Counted from the first letter of the stretch, positions 33,388 to 44,819 are shown. The stretch: DNA of 64,000 bases from Armigeres subalbatus (GCF_024139115.2 NC_085141.1:175348994-175412993); one strand, 5' to 3'. Numbers and translations: made by a program. The notes: a model not told the origin generated them from the letters alone.

Positions 33388-35790
33388 TTATGCTCTTTTT
33401 AGGAATGACCCATGATACGCTCCGGCGATTCTCCTGCCGTCTAATCCCTCAAGGATGTACGTATTTGAACCCAACTTTTCCCTGACACGGACCTTCGTGA
33501 ATTTACTCGCTAGTTTACCAACAAAATCGCGACTTTTGTCGGACAAGTTGATATTTTTCTTGAAGACGATGTCGTTGGGTTCGAAGTTATGTTTCGCATT
33601 CGCTCGAAGGTTGTATGATTTGGAGTATTTCTGGTACGCGTTCATGAGATTTTGTCTTACCAAACCAAACAGAGATTGCATTTCGTCACTGAGTTTCATG
33701 GGGGTGCGGTTAGGGTCCTCTGATTCTCTCAGGAAGTCGTACTCCGAGCCTGAGCTAACCATGTTACGTCCAAAATTAATGAAGAACGGAGTATAGCCAG
33801 TGCTGTCGTGTACGGTTGTTCTTATCGCTTGGGCAATTTTGTGAATCGATCGGTCCCATTCACGGTGGTCTTTCTGCTGATGAAGGGAGCAGCGAATAGC
33901 CGTAACAATTACTCGGTTAACCCTTTCCACCGGGTTTGGGCTAGGGTGATAAACTGCGAGGTTCCAGTGTGTAACTTCATACGCCTTCAGCAGTTTACCG
34001 AACGCCTCTGATTTGAAAACTTTCGCGTTATCGGAGATACATATGGCTGGTACTCCAAACAAATTGAATACTTGGTTTTCTAGGAACATGCATACAGCTG
34101 GAGCGGTGGCGTTACGCATGCATTGAACCATGATGAACTTCGAAAAGTGGTCACATACAACCAGAAGCCAAATGTTACCGCTCTTCGATCTAGGGTACGG
34201 CCCTAGAAAATCCAAGGAGATAATTTCCCAGGGTCTGGAGCAGATTTTCGGCTTTCCACAGACCGGTCTAACATTCAGATTTGGGGTTTTCGATTCCTTG
34301 CAGATTAGGCAACTATTGCAGTATCGTTGGGCATCCGAAGACATTCGCGGCCAATAGTATCGCTCTCGTAGCCGTGCTAGAGTTTTGAGAAACCCATAAT
34401 GAGCAACTTCATGTGTTTGCTTGATAAGGGTCCGACGTTCTGGAAATGGGACAACGTACTTCCATCTAAAACCTGGGTCTTCTAGAAGCGTGCCGTTAGT
34501 GACAAATTTATAGATTTTTCCGTCCGAGATTTTGAAATCCTTGTAGCGTTCCGGGTATTTCTCAATCATCGTCTTCAACTGAGTGGTGTATGGGTCCGGT
34601 ATGGTACAATCAATGGTGCAAATAGAGCGCGAAAGAGCGTCTGCGGGGATGTTCTCTGATCCCTTTTTATATTGATAAAGAACATCGTATTTCGCCAATT
34701 TTAGAGCCCACCGAGCTATTCGCGGCGATTTTGACTCAATCGACATACTGTGAAGGAACGTAAGGCTCATAGCGTCCGTTTGTACTATAAATTGGGTTCC
34801 TTCCAAAAAATGCTTGAAATGCTCAATACTCATCAAAACGGCCAAACACTCGCGTTCTGTTGCGCTATACCGTCGTTGGGTACTGGATAGCTTTTTCGAG
34901 TAATAAGCGATCGTACGGCGTTCTCCTTCTTGGATTTGTATCAGCACCGCTCCGATGGCCAAATCCGAGCTGTCAGTTTCCAAAATAAAAGGAATTTGGA
35001 AATTGGGATTGGCCAAAATTGGGGCAGATACCAATACGGTTTTAAGCTTCGTCAAAGCTGTTTCGGCCTCCTCGGTCCACGCGAATTTCTTTTTATTCTT
35101 TTTCAAAAGATCGGTGATAGGAGTCGTTATATCGGAGTAATTCTGCACGAATTTCTGGTAAAAACCAGCTAAACCAAGAAGTCGTCGTACCTCTTTGACT
35201 GTATTGGGACTCGGGTAATCCAACACAGGTTGTATTTTGGTGGTATCCATCGCGAGGCCGTCCTCTGACAAGACGTAGCCAAGGTAACGGATTTGGGTCT
35301 GACAAAATCGACTCTTAGTGAGGTTGATAGTCAATCCGGCGTTTCGTAAACGTTCAGCTACTTTCTGTATGAGCTCAAGGTGCTCTTCGAGGGTATTAGA
35401 GACTATTATTATATCGTCTAAGTATACATATACCCGTGGCTCAAGGTCATGTCCGAGTACCTTAGACATTAACCGAGCCATAGTCGCTGGCGCATTAGTA
35501 AGCCCGAACGGCATTACGGTGAAACGAAAGAGACCTTTATTCGTTTTGAAAGCCGTTTTGTCCTTTGCCTCTTTAGCTAACGGAACCTGGTAGTACGATT
35601 CTGACAAATCGATTACGGAGAAGAACTTCGATTTTTCGATTCTCTGGAGAATACCCATCATATTTGGGAATGGAAAGTCATCTCTTTTGGTGGATTGATT
35701 GAGTCGTCTTGAATCCAAACAGATCCTCCACTTCCCGTTGGATTTCTTAATTGGGAGTAGCGGATTGACAAAGTCTACGACCCTTCGCAT
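33388..35790 (-). pseudogene. Gypsy pol: reverse transcriptase, RNase H, integrase
   Basis: An uninterrupted 800-codon frame. RT: WRICLDSRRLN near residue 22, FGLTNAPATM, and the catalytic YLDDIIIVS near residue 123. RNase H: LETDSSDLAIGAVL and YSATERECLAVL. Integrase: HHCC finger (HEVAHYGFL ... CNSCLICKES), core with DFLGPYPRSK, the second Asp in ISDNAKVF, and Glu in NPVERVNR. A C-terminal GPY/F-like basic module ends at GSFLKRA. The first ~30 residues of the RT domain lie upstream in other frames: two frame changes (near 35880 and 35780) separate this ORF from the protease. The RT to integrase order identifies Ty3/gypsy. Confidence 0.9.
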
Positions 35791-35848
35791 TCTTCAATAA
35801 CTCCTAATTTGAGCATTCGATCCACTTCCGTATCGATTACCTGTTCGA

Positions 35849-36649
35849 CTACTGGTGACCAACGGTAGGATGGAATTCTTTTAGGCTTCGTCCAGGTATT
35901 AACTCTATCTGATGTTCCAGGATATGAGTTCGACCTAAAGAGCCTTCTTTAGTTGCTGGTAATTGCTGCACAGCAAGAAACAGGGCTACACAATCCTCCT
36001 CTGCTAGCTGATGTTCGGTTACAATATCCCCAGGGCCATTTATGGGATTCTCTGGAATCTCAATAGTTGGTATCTCCAGGCTTTCATCGACTTCAATAGT
36101 TGTTTCTCTTTGACTTTCTGAGCAAGGTACAGGCTGTACTTGGAAACAAATCTTTTCTCGATTTCCAAAATAGTCTTCAATGCAAACCATCTCTTCTTGA
36201 ACTTCACTCGATGTGGTTTGGGTTGATATAGGTCCTACTAGCTGAAACCCGAATTTATTTAGAAAGTCGACTCCCAAGATGAGGTCCTTCTTCATTTCGG
36301 GTATAACTATGGTGGGAAGTACATGAGTTGTGGATTTGTAGGAAACTGGTAGATTTACATATCCGAGGCAATTATAGGGTGTTCCATCGGCGGTGGTCAC
36401 TTGAAGCTGGAGGGGATGTATAGTTAAACCCAGTTTTTGTATTAATTTAATTGAGCTGATCACCGACAGACTCGCTCCTGTGTCGGCTAGTCCCTCAACT
36501 ACTTCTGACATTATCCGTACTATTAGATGTGGACATTTGTGTACGTGGGTCTCAATGTGGAGAACTTTGTTGAAATAACAATGTTGAAATTTGGGAACCT
36601 GGTTTTCAACGGGTGAGGAAAAGCGATCCCCTGACAATTCCTCTTTCAT
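35849..36649 (-). pseudogene. Gypsy pol: aspartic protease region
   Basis: The 266-codon minus frame carries the retroviral-type aspartyl protease active site ADTGASLSVIS near residue 57 and LILGVDFLNKFG about 70 residues later, the usual two landmarks of the family. The protease cleaves the Gag-Pol precursor. The ATG overlaps the stop of the zinc-knuckle ORF (ATGA), compatible with frameshift or reinitiation between gag and pol. Downstream of the protease is an acidic linker (IEVDESLEIPTIEIPENP). The frame is lost about 20 residues before the RT domain begins, so pol is broken here. Confidence 0.85.
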
Positions 36650-37110
36650 TCGTTTTTTGACTCCTCCTCGCCGCGAGGTCTTAAGTCATGCCTATTAGGG
36701 CATCTAAATGCGGTCGTATTAACGTAACCACAGACGTGGCAAAAGATCTCTTTTCTTTTGCTACAGTCCTTCCACAAATGTCCGCTTTGCCGACAATTCC
36801 AACAGACAAGCGGTAAAGCGGTGGATGTCTGTGGATTGTCAGAATTATGCGGATCACGTCTAGGGTCCAGGTTTGAGCGTGCCGATCTTTCAAACCGTTT
36901 CTGTAAAGCGAATATCTGATCTACAACATCTGGGTCTTCATTTCCTAAGTCGGAGTCCTCGGCAGTTATTTGATGAACCATAGGTCTCGACTGACCTCCG
37001 ACGGCATACAGATTTGGCTCAAGTGCGTCGAATCGGTAGCACATTTGTGCCAAGTGTTCAATCGATGCAATCTGCTCTAACGCCAAGCGTCGCTTGTATC
37101 CGATTTTCAT
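36646..37110 (-). pseudogene. Gypsy Gag, C-terminal part with zinc knuckles
   Basis: The 154-codon frame contains CWNCRQSGHLWKDC, a perfect CCHC knuckle (CX2CX4HX4C), and a second, degenerate set CHVCGYVNTTAFRC. These bind genomic RNA during packaging. Its N-terminal residues (YKRRLALEQIASIEHLA) continue the capsid region of the upstream gag frame. A shift within the AGAGAGAAAAA run near 37130 separates them; a small indel in that purine run would explain it. Confidence 0.85.
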
Positions 37111-37126
37111 GTTTTCGACTATTAAT

Positions 37127-39109
37127 TCATATTTTTCTCTCTGTCATTTTATGGTGTAGTCTTTGTGCTAGCATTTCAATGTCCGCTAGAAAAGCGCTAA
37201 ACAGCTCGTTGGGTCGTTGCTTCCTATTTCGAAGTTCCTCTTTGACAATCCGATCACGGTTAGGGTTATCGTATCGCATTTTTAAATAACCCACCAGTGC
37301 TTCCCAAGTGTGAAATCGATCCTCGTATGTCGTATACCACACATGCGCATTTTCCTTAAATAATAGATGCGCATGCATTCTCAGGTCATCTTTACTGATT
37401 GCGTAGGACCGACACAATATATCGATTTGACGCAAGAAGTCCGTTACGGGAATGGGATTATTATCACCACTGAATTTTGGCCATTTTTCAATGATACTAC
37501 ATTGTTGGTGTGGCTGACGTCTCTGGTATCCCGACAATCCTTGGTTATGTTGAACCGCTGTTGGGTAGACTTGATTCGAGTAAAATCCATAAGGTTGTTG
37601 AAGTCCTGGTTGCAACGACGGATTCAGAATTCTTGGCGAAACGGAGCGAAAATGTTGATTCATCGATCTATTTTCCAGTCCAATATTCGTGGGTTGAGGC
37701 TCTACTGGGTTCTGATAAGACAACGCTAATGGCGGAACAGGATCACTAAACGAGGTGTGACTTGTTCTAAAATCTCTCTGAGAAATTTGCATCACCTCGG
37801 TGTCCCGAAAGCCGACGTTTGCGATGCGATCTGCTAATCTGCTAACATCCGCATCTTGAGTCATCATGGGCAACGATCCTTTGTCCAAGAGCTTATTCAG
37901 GTAGGACCTAACATAAGTTTCAATTTCAGAAGCGTGTACATATTCGCTCATATCCTTTTCCTTTATTCCAGGTTGCTCTGCGGCCAAAGCAGACTGTCGT
38001 CCTTCTCGCGGTTGATATAATCCAGATTCTTCTTCCTGCTCTAATGCTGGAGGGAACCTAGACACGTTTCTCAAGTTCCGATGATTTTCGGGTCTCGGCC
38101 GAGTAAGATTGGATTGAAACGGAGGGGTGTAGAAGGTCTTATCCAAAAAGCTGGCAGAAATAGTTGCTGGAACATCTTTGCGTTTTGGAGAGCTGCTGGA
38201 TTGAGGCTGATCATTCAATGCCTCAACGACAGGATCACCTAGATACCCAGGCGCCGATTGACGGCGGTTTGTATCCACGATCGTTGCTTGACCTGCATAA
38301 TCAGATCCACGATAGGTTGGAGCCTCATTGGATGAAAGGAACGGGTTGATTCCTGGTTGCGGTAACGGAAAACCACCTACAGCTCCTTCCTCTTCAGCAG
38401 GGTGAACCGAAGATGAACGGAGTTCCGGAGCGACTGTGCTCAACGGTACGGTTGGTTCTCGTGATAAACCCATTACAGGATTCTCTAGATGAGGATTCCG
38501 GTTTTGAGGAAATTCCGTAGTAGCCTGGCCTCGGCTGTCCTTTGGTGAAGATTCACACGTTGGCTGACGGCTGTCGGTTCCCGATATTACCGACTTCGGT
38601 TGCTGGAGACTACCAGTACTTGTGGTTGGTTGTTGAAGATCCTCTGTACCCGTTGTAGCTTGGCTCATCTGTTGGGTCCGATACGACACGATCTGGCAAG
38701 TTGGCACCATCCACATAGCTTCACCAAAGTCCACTGAATAATATTTCACCGCCATTTGGGCAATCACATACAACAACATTTTCTTCTGGTCCTTCTGCTT
38801 CTCTGTTTGGAGAGCATAACGACGAACACGTTTATGGTAATGCACTAATCGTGACAGACATCCGGCACCACGACCGTTCAAGATTTGATCTTCAATCTCT
38901 TCTAACTTGTCCGGTATAGTAGCATAATCATGAGCAAATTCATAAGGAGATTTCAAAACATAATTCGGGTCTTCGTTGCCTCTCAGCCACTTACGAAGAG
39001 TCCGACGTTTTGCAATAACCGGTACATTAATCGGTTGCGACCGGATACTCAATTCATAGTCCAACTCTGCTTCAAGAAGGTCATTCGCATTTATACGATA
39101 GCCATCCAT
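37127..39109 (-). pseudogene. Gypsy Gag, main frame
   Basis: A 660-codon minus frame starting MDGYRINANDLLEAELDYEL at 39109, about 270 bp inside the 5' LTR border. The first 120 residues are helical and charged. Residues ~150-470 are Pro/Ser/Gln-rich and look disordered (repeated TSTGSLQQ, QPTC). The last ~120 residues have the gypsy capsid pattern KWPKFSGDNNPIPVTDFLRQ, then WEALVGYLKMRYDNPNRD and FSAFLADIEMLA. Gag assembles the particle. With the following knuckle ORF it totals about 815 codons, long for a gypsy Gag. The frame ends at HHKMTERKI by a shift. Confidence 0.85.
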
Positions 39110-39358
39110 TTTTAAATTTTATCAAAAACAAAAAAAAACTACAAAATAATTTTGATTAACTTTTAAATAAGAGGTATGGTTAAAGTGAATTCAAGTGGAA
39201 AATTTCAATAAAATAACAAAAGAACCAACTTAACTTAGTAATGAAAACTTACTTTACCAAAGAAAAAAACAAAACCTTATTAAAAAAAATCTAAATTTGT
39301 TCAATCCGAATTATCAGAAATACTAATTCGAAATATAATCCTATGTATTCTTCGGGCC

Positions 39359-39376
39359 CCACGTTGGGCGCCAAAA
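39359..39376 (-). promoter_or_regulatory. Primer binding site, complementary to tRNA-Lys 3' end
   Basis: Directly inside the 5' LTR the element strand reads TGGCGCCCAACGTGGGGC, preceded by TTT. This is the complement of the 3' end of insect tRNA-Lys (CCCCACGTTGGGCGCCA). Drosophila gypsy also primes with Lys tRNA. Confidence 0.8.
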
Positions 39377-40751
39377 TGAAACGAATGCTTTTTGGAATTG
39401 TGACCTACAGCAGCTTATGCGCCACTCACCAATGGTGAGACTGCTGAGGCTGTTAATGGCCCGGCAGAGGCTCTTTTTCTAGGGCGGGCTGAATATCCTC
39501 AAACACCTAATCACACTTAGCGAACCACAAAGTAGGCTTCAAACAATACCAAACTGAACCGAATTATTTAGGAAAAAGAATAATAATAATACAAACTATC
39601 AAAAGGATAAGGCTGAATGAGACTTATTTCTAATTATACCAATTTCAATTCAAACCGCATAATTCGTTAACCCTCTAATTGGTGGCGGCCTAGATTTTCA
39701 AGTCCTGTTTATTGGTTCCAATATTCAATACAGAGGCCTATCTCACTTGAAGGTGACGTCACCACTATTTGGTTTGGATTCCTACACTAGATTATAGATA
39801 CTTAATGCTAATAATATGTACAATAAAAATCTCTGACCTTTTTCCATCTGCAAATTTCACGAAATCACGTTGAATATTCCGGCTATAACCCCAGGGTTCC
39901 GCGAATCCACCGATGAGCTGCTGCCACGTGGCCTTGCTTCGCATGCGCATGCGGCTGTGCAGTTGCAATTGTCGTCCACCGAACCGCGCACCTTTCTACT
40001 CCGGACCTCTGTTGTCGAGAAGGGTCCGTTTTCTCACTACGCTCTAGTTTACCAAGATGTGTATGTTGCACGCATACCAGGAATGACAATATTATTAAAC
40101 TAAGATGAACCTCCGATCTGTTTTCACAGGGTTCTAGTTCTAATCATCCCATTTCAGGAAATCATTCGATCAAAATATTCTATCGGTGAAAACCTCAGAA
40201 AATTAGGTTTTAAGATTTTACAAGGGTTAGACATAAAGGTTGAGATAGGAAGGAAATTGTTGAAATTCAAATTAGGATCAGAGTAAACGTGAGAGCGATG
40301 CGACGCTACAGTGCAATTTGATAGCTCATTGATAATGCTTGTTATTCTTTTATGTGAGTAGCGTCGCATCGCATTTACTTTGGCTTGCCCCTAAGACGAT
40401 GACTATGTAGAGATTTTCTAGACCGTGAGATTCAATAGCCACTCTGTAACAGGTTTTCGGTGCTCTGGAATTGTGACAATTGGTTCAGGGGATATGACCA
40501 AATTGCTTACGAAAGAAATTATGTTAAAATAGGTATCAAACTTTATAGTTATGCAAATCGATTAGTTGATTCCAGATTCGACAAGAATGCCATTTTATGT
40601 TTTTTGAACACAAGTTGCATTCACAGCAGAAATATTATGACCATTGCGGCTTATATTTTTTTCATTTGGTTCATAATTTTCAAATTTGGCAATTACTGAT
40701 TTCACATTTCTATGGCACCTGGAAACTGATAAAGATTAGTCAGTGAGTCTT

Positions 40752-41036
40752 CTTCTTCTTCTTATTGGCATTACATCCCCACACTGGGACAGAGCCGCCT
40801 CGCAGCTTAGCGTTCATTAAGCACTTCCACAGTTATTAACTGCGAGGTTTCTTAGCCAGGTTACCATTTTTGCATTCGTATATCATGAGGCTAACACGAT
40901 GATACTTTTATGCCCAGGGAAGTCGAGACAATTTCCAATCCGAAAATTGCCTAGACCGGAATCGAATCCAGCCACCCTCAGCATGGTCTTGCTTTGTAGC
41001 CGCGCGTCTTACCGCACGGCTAAGGAGGGCCCAGTG
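40752..41036 (-). mobile_element. Feilai-type SINE, minus strand
   Basis: Reverse complement of the SINE at 12802. The (GAA)n-type tail is at 40752 and the head GGGCCCTCCTTAGCCGTGCG at 41032. It is flanked by AGTCAGTGAGTCTT at 40738-40751 and 41037-41050, a 14-bp target duplication. Box B has one extra difference (GGATTCGATTCC). It lies inside the 2.3 kb DNA element. Confidence 0.9.
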
Positions 41037-41921
41037 AGTCAGTGAGTCTTATAGCCCTGAAAATCTAATCATAGCCAGAGCAAGAGGTAATAACATACAT
41101 ACATATATCATAACTTGATATTAATAAATGATACTTGTCATAGATAAGTTACAACGACTGTGACACGACTTTATTAATTTATATGGAAGATGCTGTGACC
41201 AAATCGGTCTGACTTGTGTTGATAGGATGATAAATACCTCTACCATGTTGTTATTGTGTACTATACTGCCGTCATACGCATATCTGTCCCATGTATGCTG
41301 GGATTTCCTATGTACATGGGCCAATTATGCGTAGAACAGTAGTATATCCGTATTATAATAACTGAATTGATATTTGATATTCGTAGAACATGGTTGAGTT
41401 ACTATTTCTGGTTATTTCCGTTATATGCTCTTCCAACCCATAGATCATTGCAGTTGAAAGTATTGAATATTAATGTGTTTTAAATGTATTCCCTCTTGCT
41501 CAAAATATGAAAGCTAATATTATATATTTGCATGGTCTCGGTCAGTGTAAAGCTCTCCACATAGTGGTAATGATGCCTTTCTCGTGCCTTTATAAGAAAT
41601 TAAAAAGCATACAAGAAAGGTCCAAAATATCACTGATAGGTAGAGAAGTCTTTATTTTTGAATCCGTTTAAACCCATTTTAAAATATCACGTCGAACGCA
41701 ATTTGTTTCGAGTACATCGGATGAGTATAGATGCCAGGAAAATGATTTTTCTATACATTATTATTTTGGCCATAACTAGCTCGTAGTCCGATGTATGGCG
41801 TATTTTCAATAGGAAATAATGGGGATGATGAATACCACCCTGTTCAAGCCAATCGGATAACACTGAGTTATTTCACGAAAAATTAAGCTAAATTGAATTT
41901 CGACATTTTTTCCTATCTCAA

Positions 41922-41923
<2 letters not shown>

Positions 41924-41998
<75 letters not shown>
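41924..41998. repeat. (AT)n microsatellite
   Basis: About 37 uninterrupted AT units inside the DNA element. The 105-codon minus ORF that ends in Tyr-Ile repeats is a by-product. Confidence 0.95.
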
Positions 41999-42001
<3 letters not shown>

Positions 42002-43428
42002 CATATATCTAACCCCTGCAAAACCTTGCACTCCAATTTTCTTAAATTGTCACCGATCAAATATTTTGATCGCTTCCCTTCCTGACAGAGGATGTTTAGT
42101 ACTAGCCACCCTATAACCAGAGACCGGCGGAGTGAAAAACTGTCGAAATGGCAACGTATGAAAATGCATGAAATCGTGAAAATAATATTGGCATCACTTG
42201 AACTTTTTGCTTGCTTCTTATGGGTGCAAAAAGTAAACAAGTCGAATTGGAACCGTTTTTGACGGTTCGATTGGAAACAAGATGGCGTCTTCGCCGATCT
42301 CTTATTGTAGTATTTCTATTTAGTACTAGAACCCTGTGGAAACAGATCGGAGGTTCATCTTAGTTTCATAATATTGTCATTCCTGGTATGCGTGTGTTGG
42401 GGTTGCCTAACTAACAGGGGCAAACATAACCGTGATCCACTTTGCGCGCGATTAGACGTGCGATGTTATGATGACGTCATCAGACAATTGTGCAACCAGT
42501 CGGAATGCTCAAAATTATGTTGCGAGGGAGCCTTGGCCGATGTCGCGTGGCAAAGGGAAAGCTTGCGTGAGCGTCCACAGGGAAATAAGGTGGTGCAATT
42601 TGCGGGGTGTCTGCGCACAGGGTGGTTTATCGAACCGCAGAACTTTGTCAAATTCCGAACCAGCACTAGAACCCGTGGAGACCAGAGGGATCAATCGAAT
42701 ATTTATAAATTTCACGATTCAACTGATAGGATTTTTTTAGAAATTAGTTTTCTTACCTTATAATTCATCGCAAATTAATCAGTAAATGCAAAGCGATTTT
42801 CAAAATGGCTCCTTTAACAATTGCATTCAATCTACAAAATGGACAAACCCTATTAAAACTGCTACACTTTTTTTTATCTAAATTTTCATTCACCTGCACA
42901 ACAATCTTTGTATATTTAATTCCAATTTCAATTGCTCAACTAGCAATCATTTTCTTATAGCACTTCAAAGAAGTATAACTTTTGTTGGAATAATCGTTTG
43001 TCAACGAATCGCACGAGAATAAACTTATGATGGAAATTTAGTTTTTAAAAACCCCCAAATTCTGCGCACCTATTTTTAAGAGAACGCAATTGGTAACACC
43101 CCATCTCATTCTGCCTTGTATAATAACTGTCTAGAAATCGGAATCTCATTCTACCACGGCATCGTATATATCCTATACAATTAGGTAGAAGTTCCTTAAA
43201 AATATTTGGGTGTCCAGTTCAATTTGCTCTTTTTTAATTCTCTCGGTGGTCAGCTGAGTGGTCATACGTGGAGAAACTCACGGCACAATCTAACTAAGCT
43301 TTAACAAAAAGCTTCAGATGTCTCAGCCATTATTCGAGATGGCGCGTAGGTTGCAAAAGGGTCTTAAAGCTCCATAAGCCGGTACACGGAGATAAATATT
43401 TTGTTGAAGAAAATAATTGTTACAACTT

Positions 43429-44228
43429 CTTGTAGGCGGCGCCCTTTTGCGAGACGCCCCGCTTCAGCTCGAGGATCATCTCGCCCGTCCGTGTACGTCT
43501 TATTCGACGTACGCCGGCGCCGAGTTCACCGAGTTTGACGTCACTTCTCATCCCCTTCAAGACGTCCGAGTACTTAGCCTCGTCCGTCTTGATGACTAGG
43601 GCATCGCCCCTGGAGCGATTGGCGCCTACCCTAGACTTGCTACCCTCATTCGCCTGGGCCTTCTTTTCGGCCCTTGACGTCTTCGGTTTCCTCTTGTTCT
43701 TGACCAGGGTCCAGGAGGCGTCATCCCCTATATTTCCCTGGTCTGGGGCGGCTGAGAGCTCTCAGCCTGCCGTAACCCCTTACCATCGTCTTTCCTGGGT
43801 GGACGGGCCTTTCCAGGTCCTTCCTCTCCCGGTTTGGGAGGTACCTGGCCGGGGTTCAGTTTCCCAGCCAGACTACCCTTGTTCGTTTACCTTTGTTCAA
43901 CCCTCCGCGTTTTGGAGCGACCCCCAGGGAGCTCATCCCCTGGAGACTGTCTCCCCCGTTTTTGTGTCTGCTTCGTTGGAGCGAGCGTGCCCGCGAATAC
44001 TTGAGCCTCAGTCTGGGTAGACTTTGGCACTACCGTCTTCGCTGGAACACCCTCGGTCGATTCGACCTTGCCCGAGTCCGAGTCCGCGAATCCTTGGGCC
44101 TCAGTCTGGGTAGACCTTGACTCCACGGATTTCATGGGTTTACACTTGGCCGTCCTGACCGCCCTCTCCAGCTTGGCGTCCAACATCGACTTTCGAAGTT
44201 TCAGCAAGCTCCTCTTGAGGCTTTGTGG
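43429..44228 (-). pseudogene. R1-type LINE ORF1, N-terminal half
   Basis: Minus-strand reading gives SRSTQTEAQ and KSTQTEAQV (a short internal repeat), a nuclear-localisation-like KRGRQSP, then GDALVIKTDEAKYSDVL and TRTGEMILELKRGVSQKG just before the gypsy LTR. These are hallmarks of the R1 ORF1 region ahead of the zinc knuckles. The frame changes once between about 43760 and 43890. The ATG at 44261 lies in the flanking repeat, so the true start has been lost by 5' truncation. Confidence 0.75.
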
Positions 44229-44290
44229 TTGTGTGTATGTCTGTAGACAAATAAATCTCACTCATTTTTAAGGCACTTATCCTATACCGA
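44229..44290 (-). repeat. Host repeat of the nest, 5' side, with (ACAY)n
   Basis: On minus, ...ATTTGTCTACAGACATACACACA abuts the R1-type element. This is the other half of the repeat at 29086-29152; its uninterrupted relative is at 60640-60740. Confidence 0.65.
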
Positions 44291-44560
44291 TTTGCAACAA
44301 GTTGCATTCGACGCAGAATCCTGTCCCATTATTTCCTATCGAAAATTGGGCGGATCGGACTATGGGATTCGGAGTTATGATCAAAATACATTTGTTTTAC
44401 ATACAAATTACTCACTCATTTTTTGGCACTTATCCTAAGCCGATATGCTTGCAGCAAAATGCTTTCGACGCAAAATCCTGTTCCATTGTTTCCTATTGAA
44501 AATTGGGCGGATCGGACTATGGGATCGCAAGTTATGGCCAAAATACTATTTTTATAACAC
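44255..44560 (+). repeat. Two-unit tandem duplication, ~148 bp
   Basis: Both units read ACTCATTTTT.GGCACTTATCCTA.CCGAT, then TTCGACGCA.AATCCTGT.CCAT, TTTCCTAT.GAAAATTGGG and CGGATCGGACTATGGGAT. The first spans about 44255-44400 and the second 44405-44560. No ORF of note. Confidence 0.8.
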
Positions 44561-44819
44561 ACGAGAAGGGCTCCATCACCGCTAGGAGGATTAATCTGGG
44601 TTTTTAAAGGTTTCGTTTTAACGCTCCCGGAAGGATGATACGCCGTAGTGAATTCTTCAGACGTTCAGCACACCAAACGCAGAATAATCCGCTTAATGCT
44701 TGTTTATTTTATTTAATAATGTTTATCATTTGTACGACTTCCATATTGGTAGAGATGTTTTCATTTAGCATTTAAGTTTTAGTCTGTACGATGTAAATAT
44801 GTCGAAGACTGTAAATAAA

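Larger units (their letters stand above)
40069..42394. mobile_element. Non-autonomous TIR DNA element, 2.3 kb, 5-bp TSD
   Basis: Terminal inverted repeats of about 70 bp: CACGCATACCAGGAATGACA at 40069 and its complement ending GGTATGCGTG at 42394, with subterminal inverted similarity (GATCAAAATATT...CGGTGA). It is flanked by TGTTG at 40064-40068 and 42395-42399. The left LTR holds the empty site (TGTTG at 31266-31270), so the duplication is real. CAC ends plus a 5-bp duplication would suit a Transib/RAG-like transposase, but the TIRs are longer than usual and no transposase is present. It contains a Feilai SINE and an (AT)n tract. Confidence 0.85.
30579..43424 (-). mobile_element. Ty3/gypsy LTR retrotransposon with nested insertion
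   Basis: The element starts and ends TGAAACGAAT...AATTGTTACA on plus, and is flanked by ACTT at 30575-30578 and 43425-43428 (4-bp duplication). Gag, protease, RT/RNase H and integrase are encoded on minus in the order expected for Ty3/gypsy. LTRs are 1755 bp (left) and about 1.72 kb net (right, split by a 2.3 kb DNA element). No envelope gene is present: about 1 kb between integrase and the 3' LTR is non-coding. It sits inside the ORF1 of the R1-type LINE. Frameshifts in gag and before RT show it is inactive. Confidence 0.9.
39377..43424 (-). repeat. 5' LTR of the gypsy element (right copy), split
   Basis: LTR sequence at 39377-40068 and 42395-43424, the two parts being the counterparts of 30579-31270 and 31266-32333. 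A DNA transposon fills the gap and duplicated TGTTG. Small differences from the left LTR (for example 31572-31580 CTGGTCGAT missing near 42690) record time since insertion. Confidence 0.9.
29153..44228 (-). mobile_element. R1-clade LINE, internally deleted, in an (ACAY)n site
   Basis: Poly(A) (seen as T11 at 29155-29165 on plus) marks the 3' end. The 5' edge lies near 44228, where ORF1 begins abruptly. Both flanks are TGTGTGTA tracts (29145-29152 and 44229-44236), a likely target duplication. The element retains ORF1 (split by the gypsy insertion) and the extreme C-terminus of ORF2, with endonuclease and RT missing. R1-clade families such as Waldo and Mino of insects are known to insert in ACAY or AC microsatellites; assignment to that group is inference from the site plus ORF1 type. 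Confidence 0.7.

Noticed and set aside
41923..42240. 105-codon minus ORF ending in Tyr-Ile repeats
   Set aside because: Runs through the (AT)n tract and has no domain.
29153..44228. Endogenous viral element (flavivirus- or rhabdovirus-like)
   Set aside because: All recognisable proteins are LINE or LTR-retrotransposon types. No viral polymerase, glycoprotein or nucleoprotein motif was seen, and the gypsy element lacks an envelope ORF.
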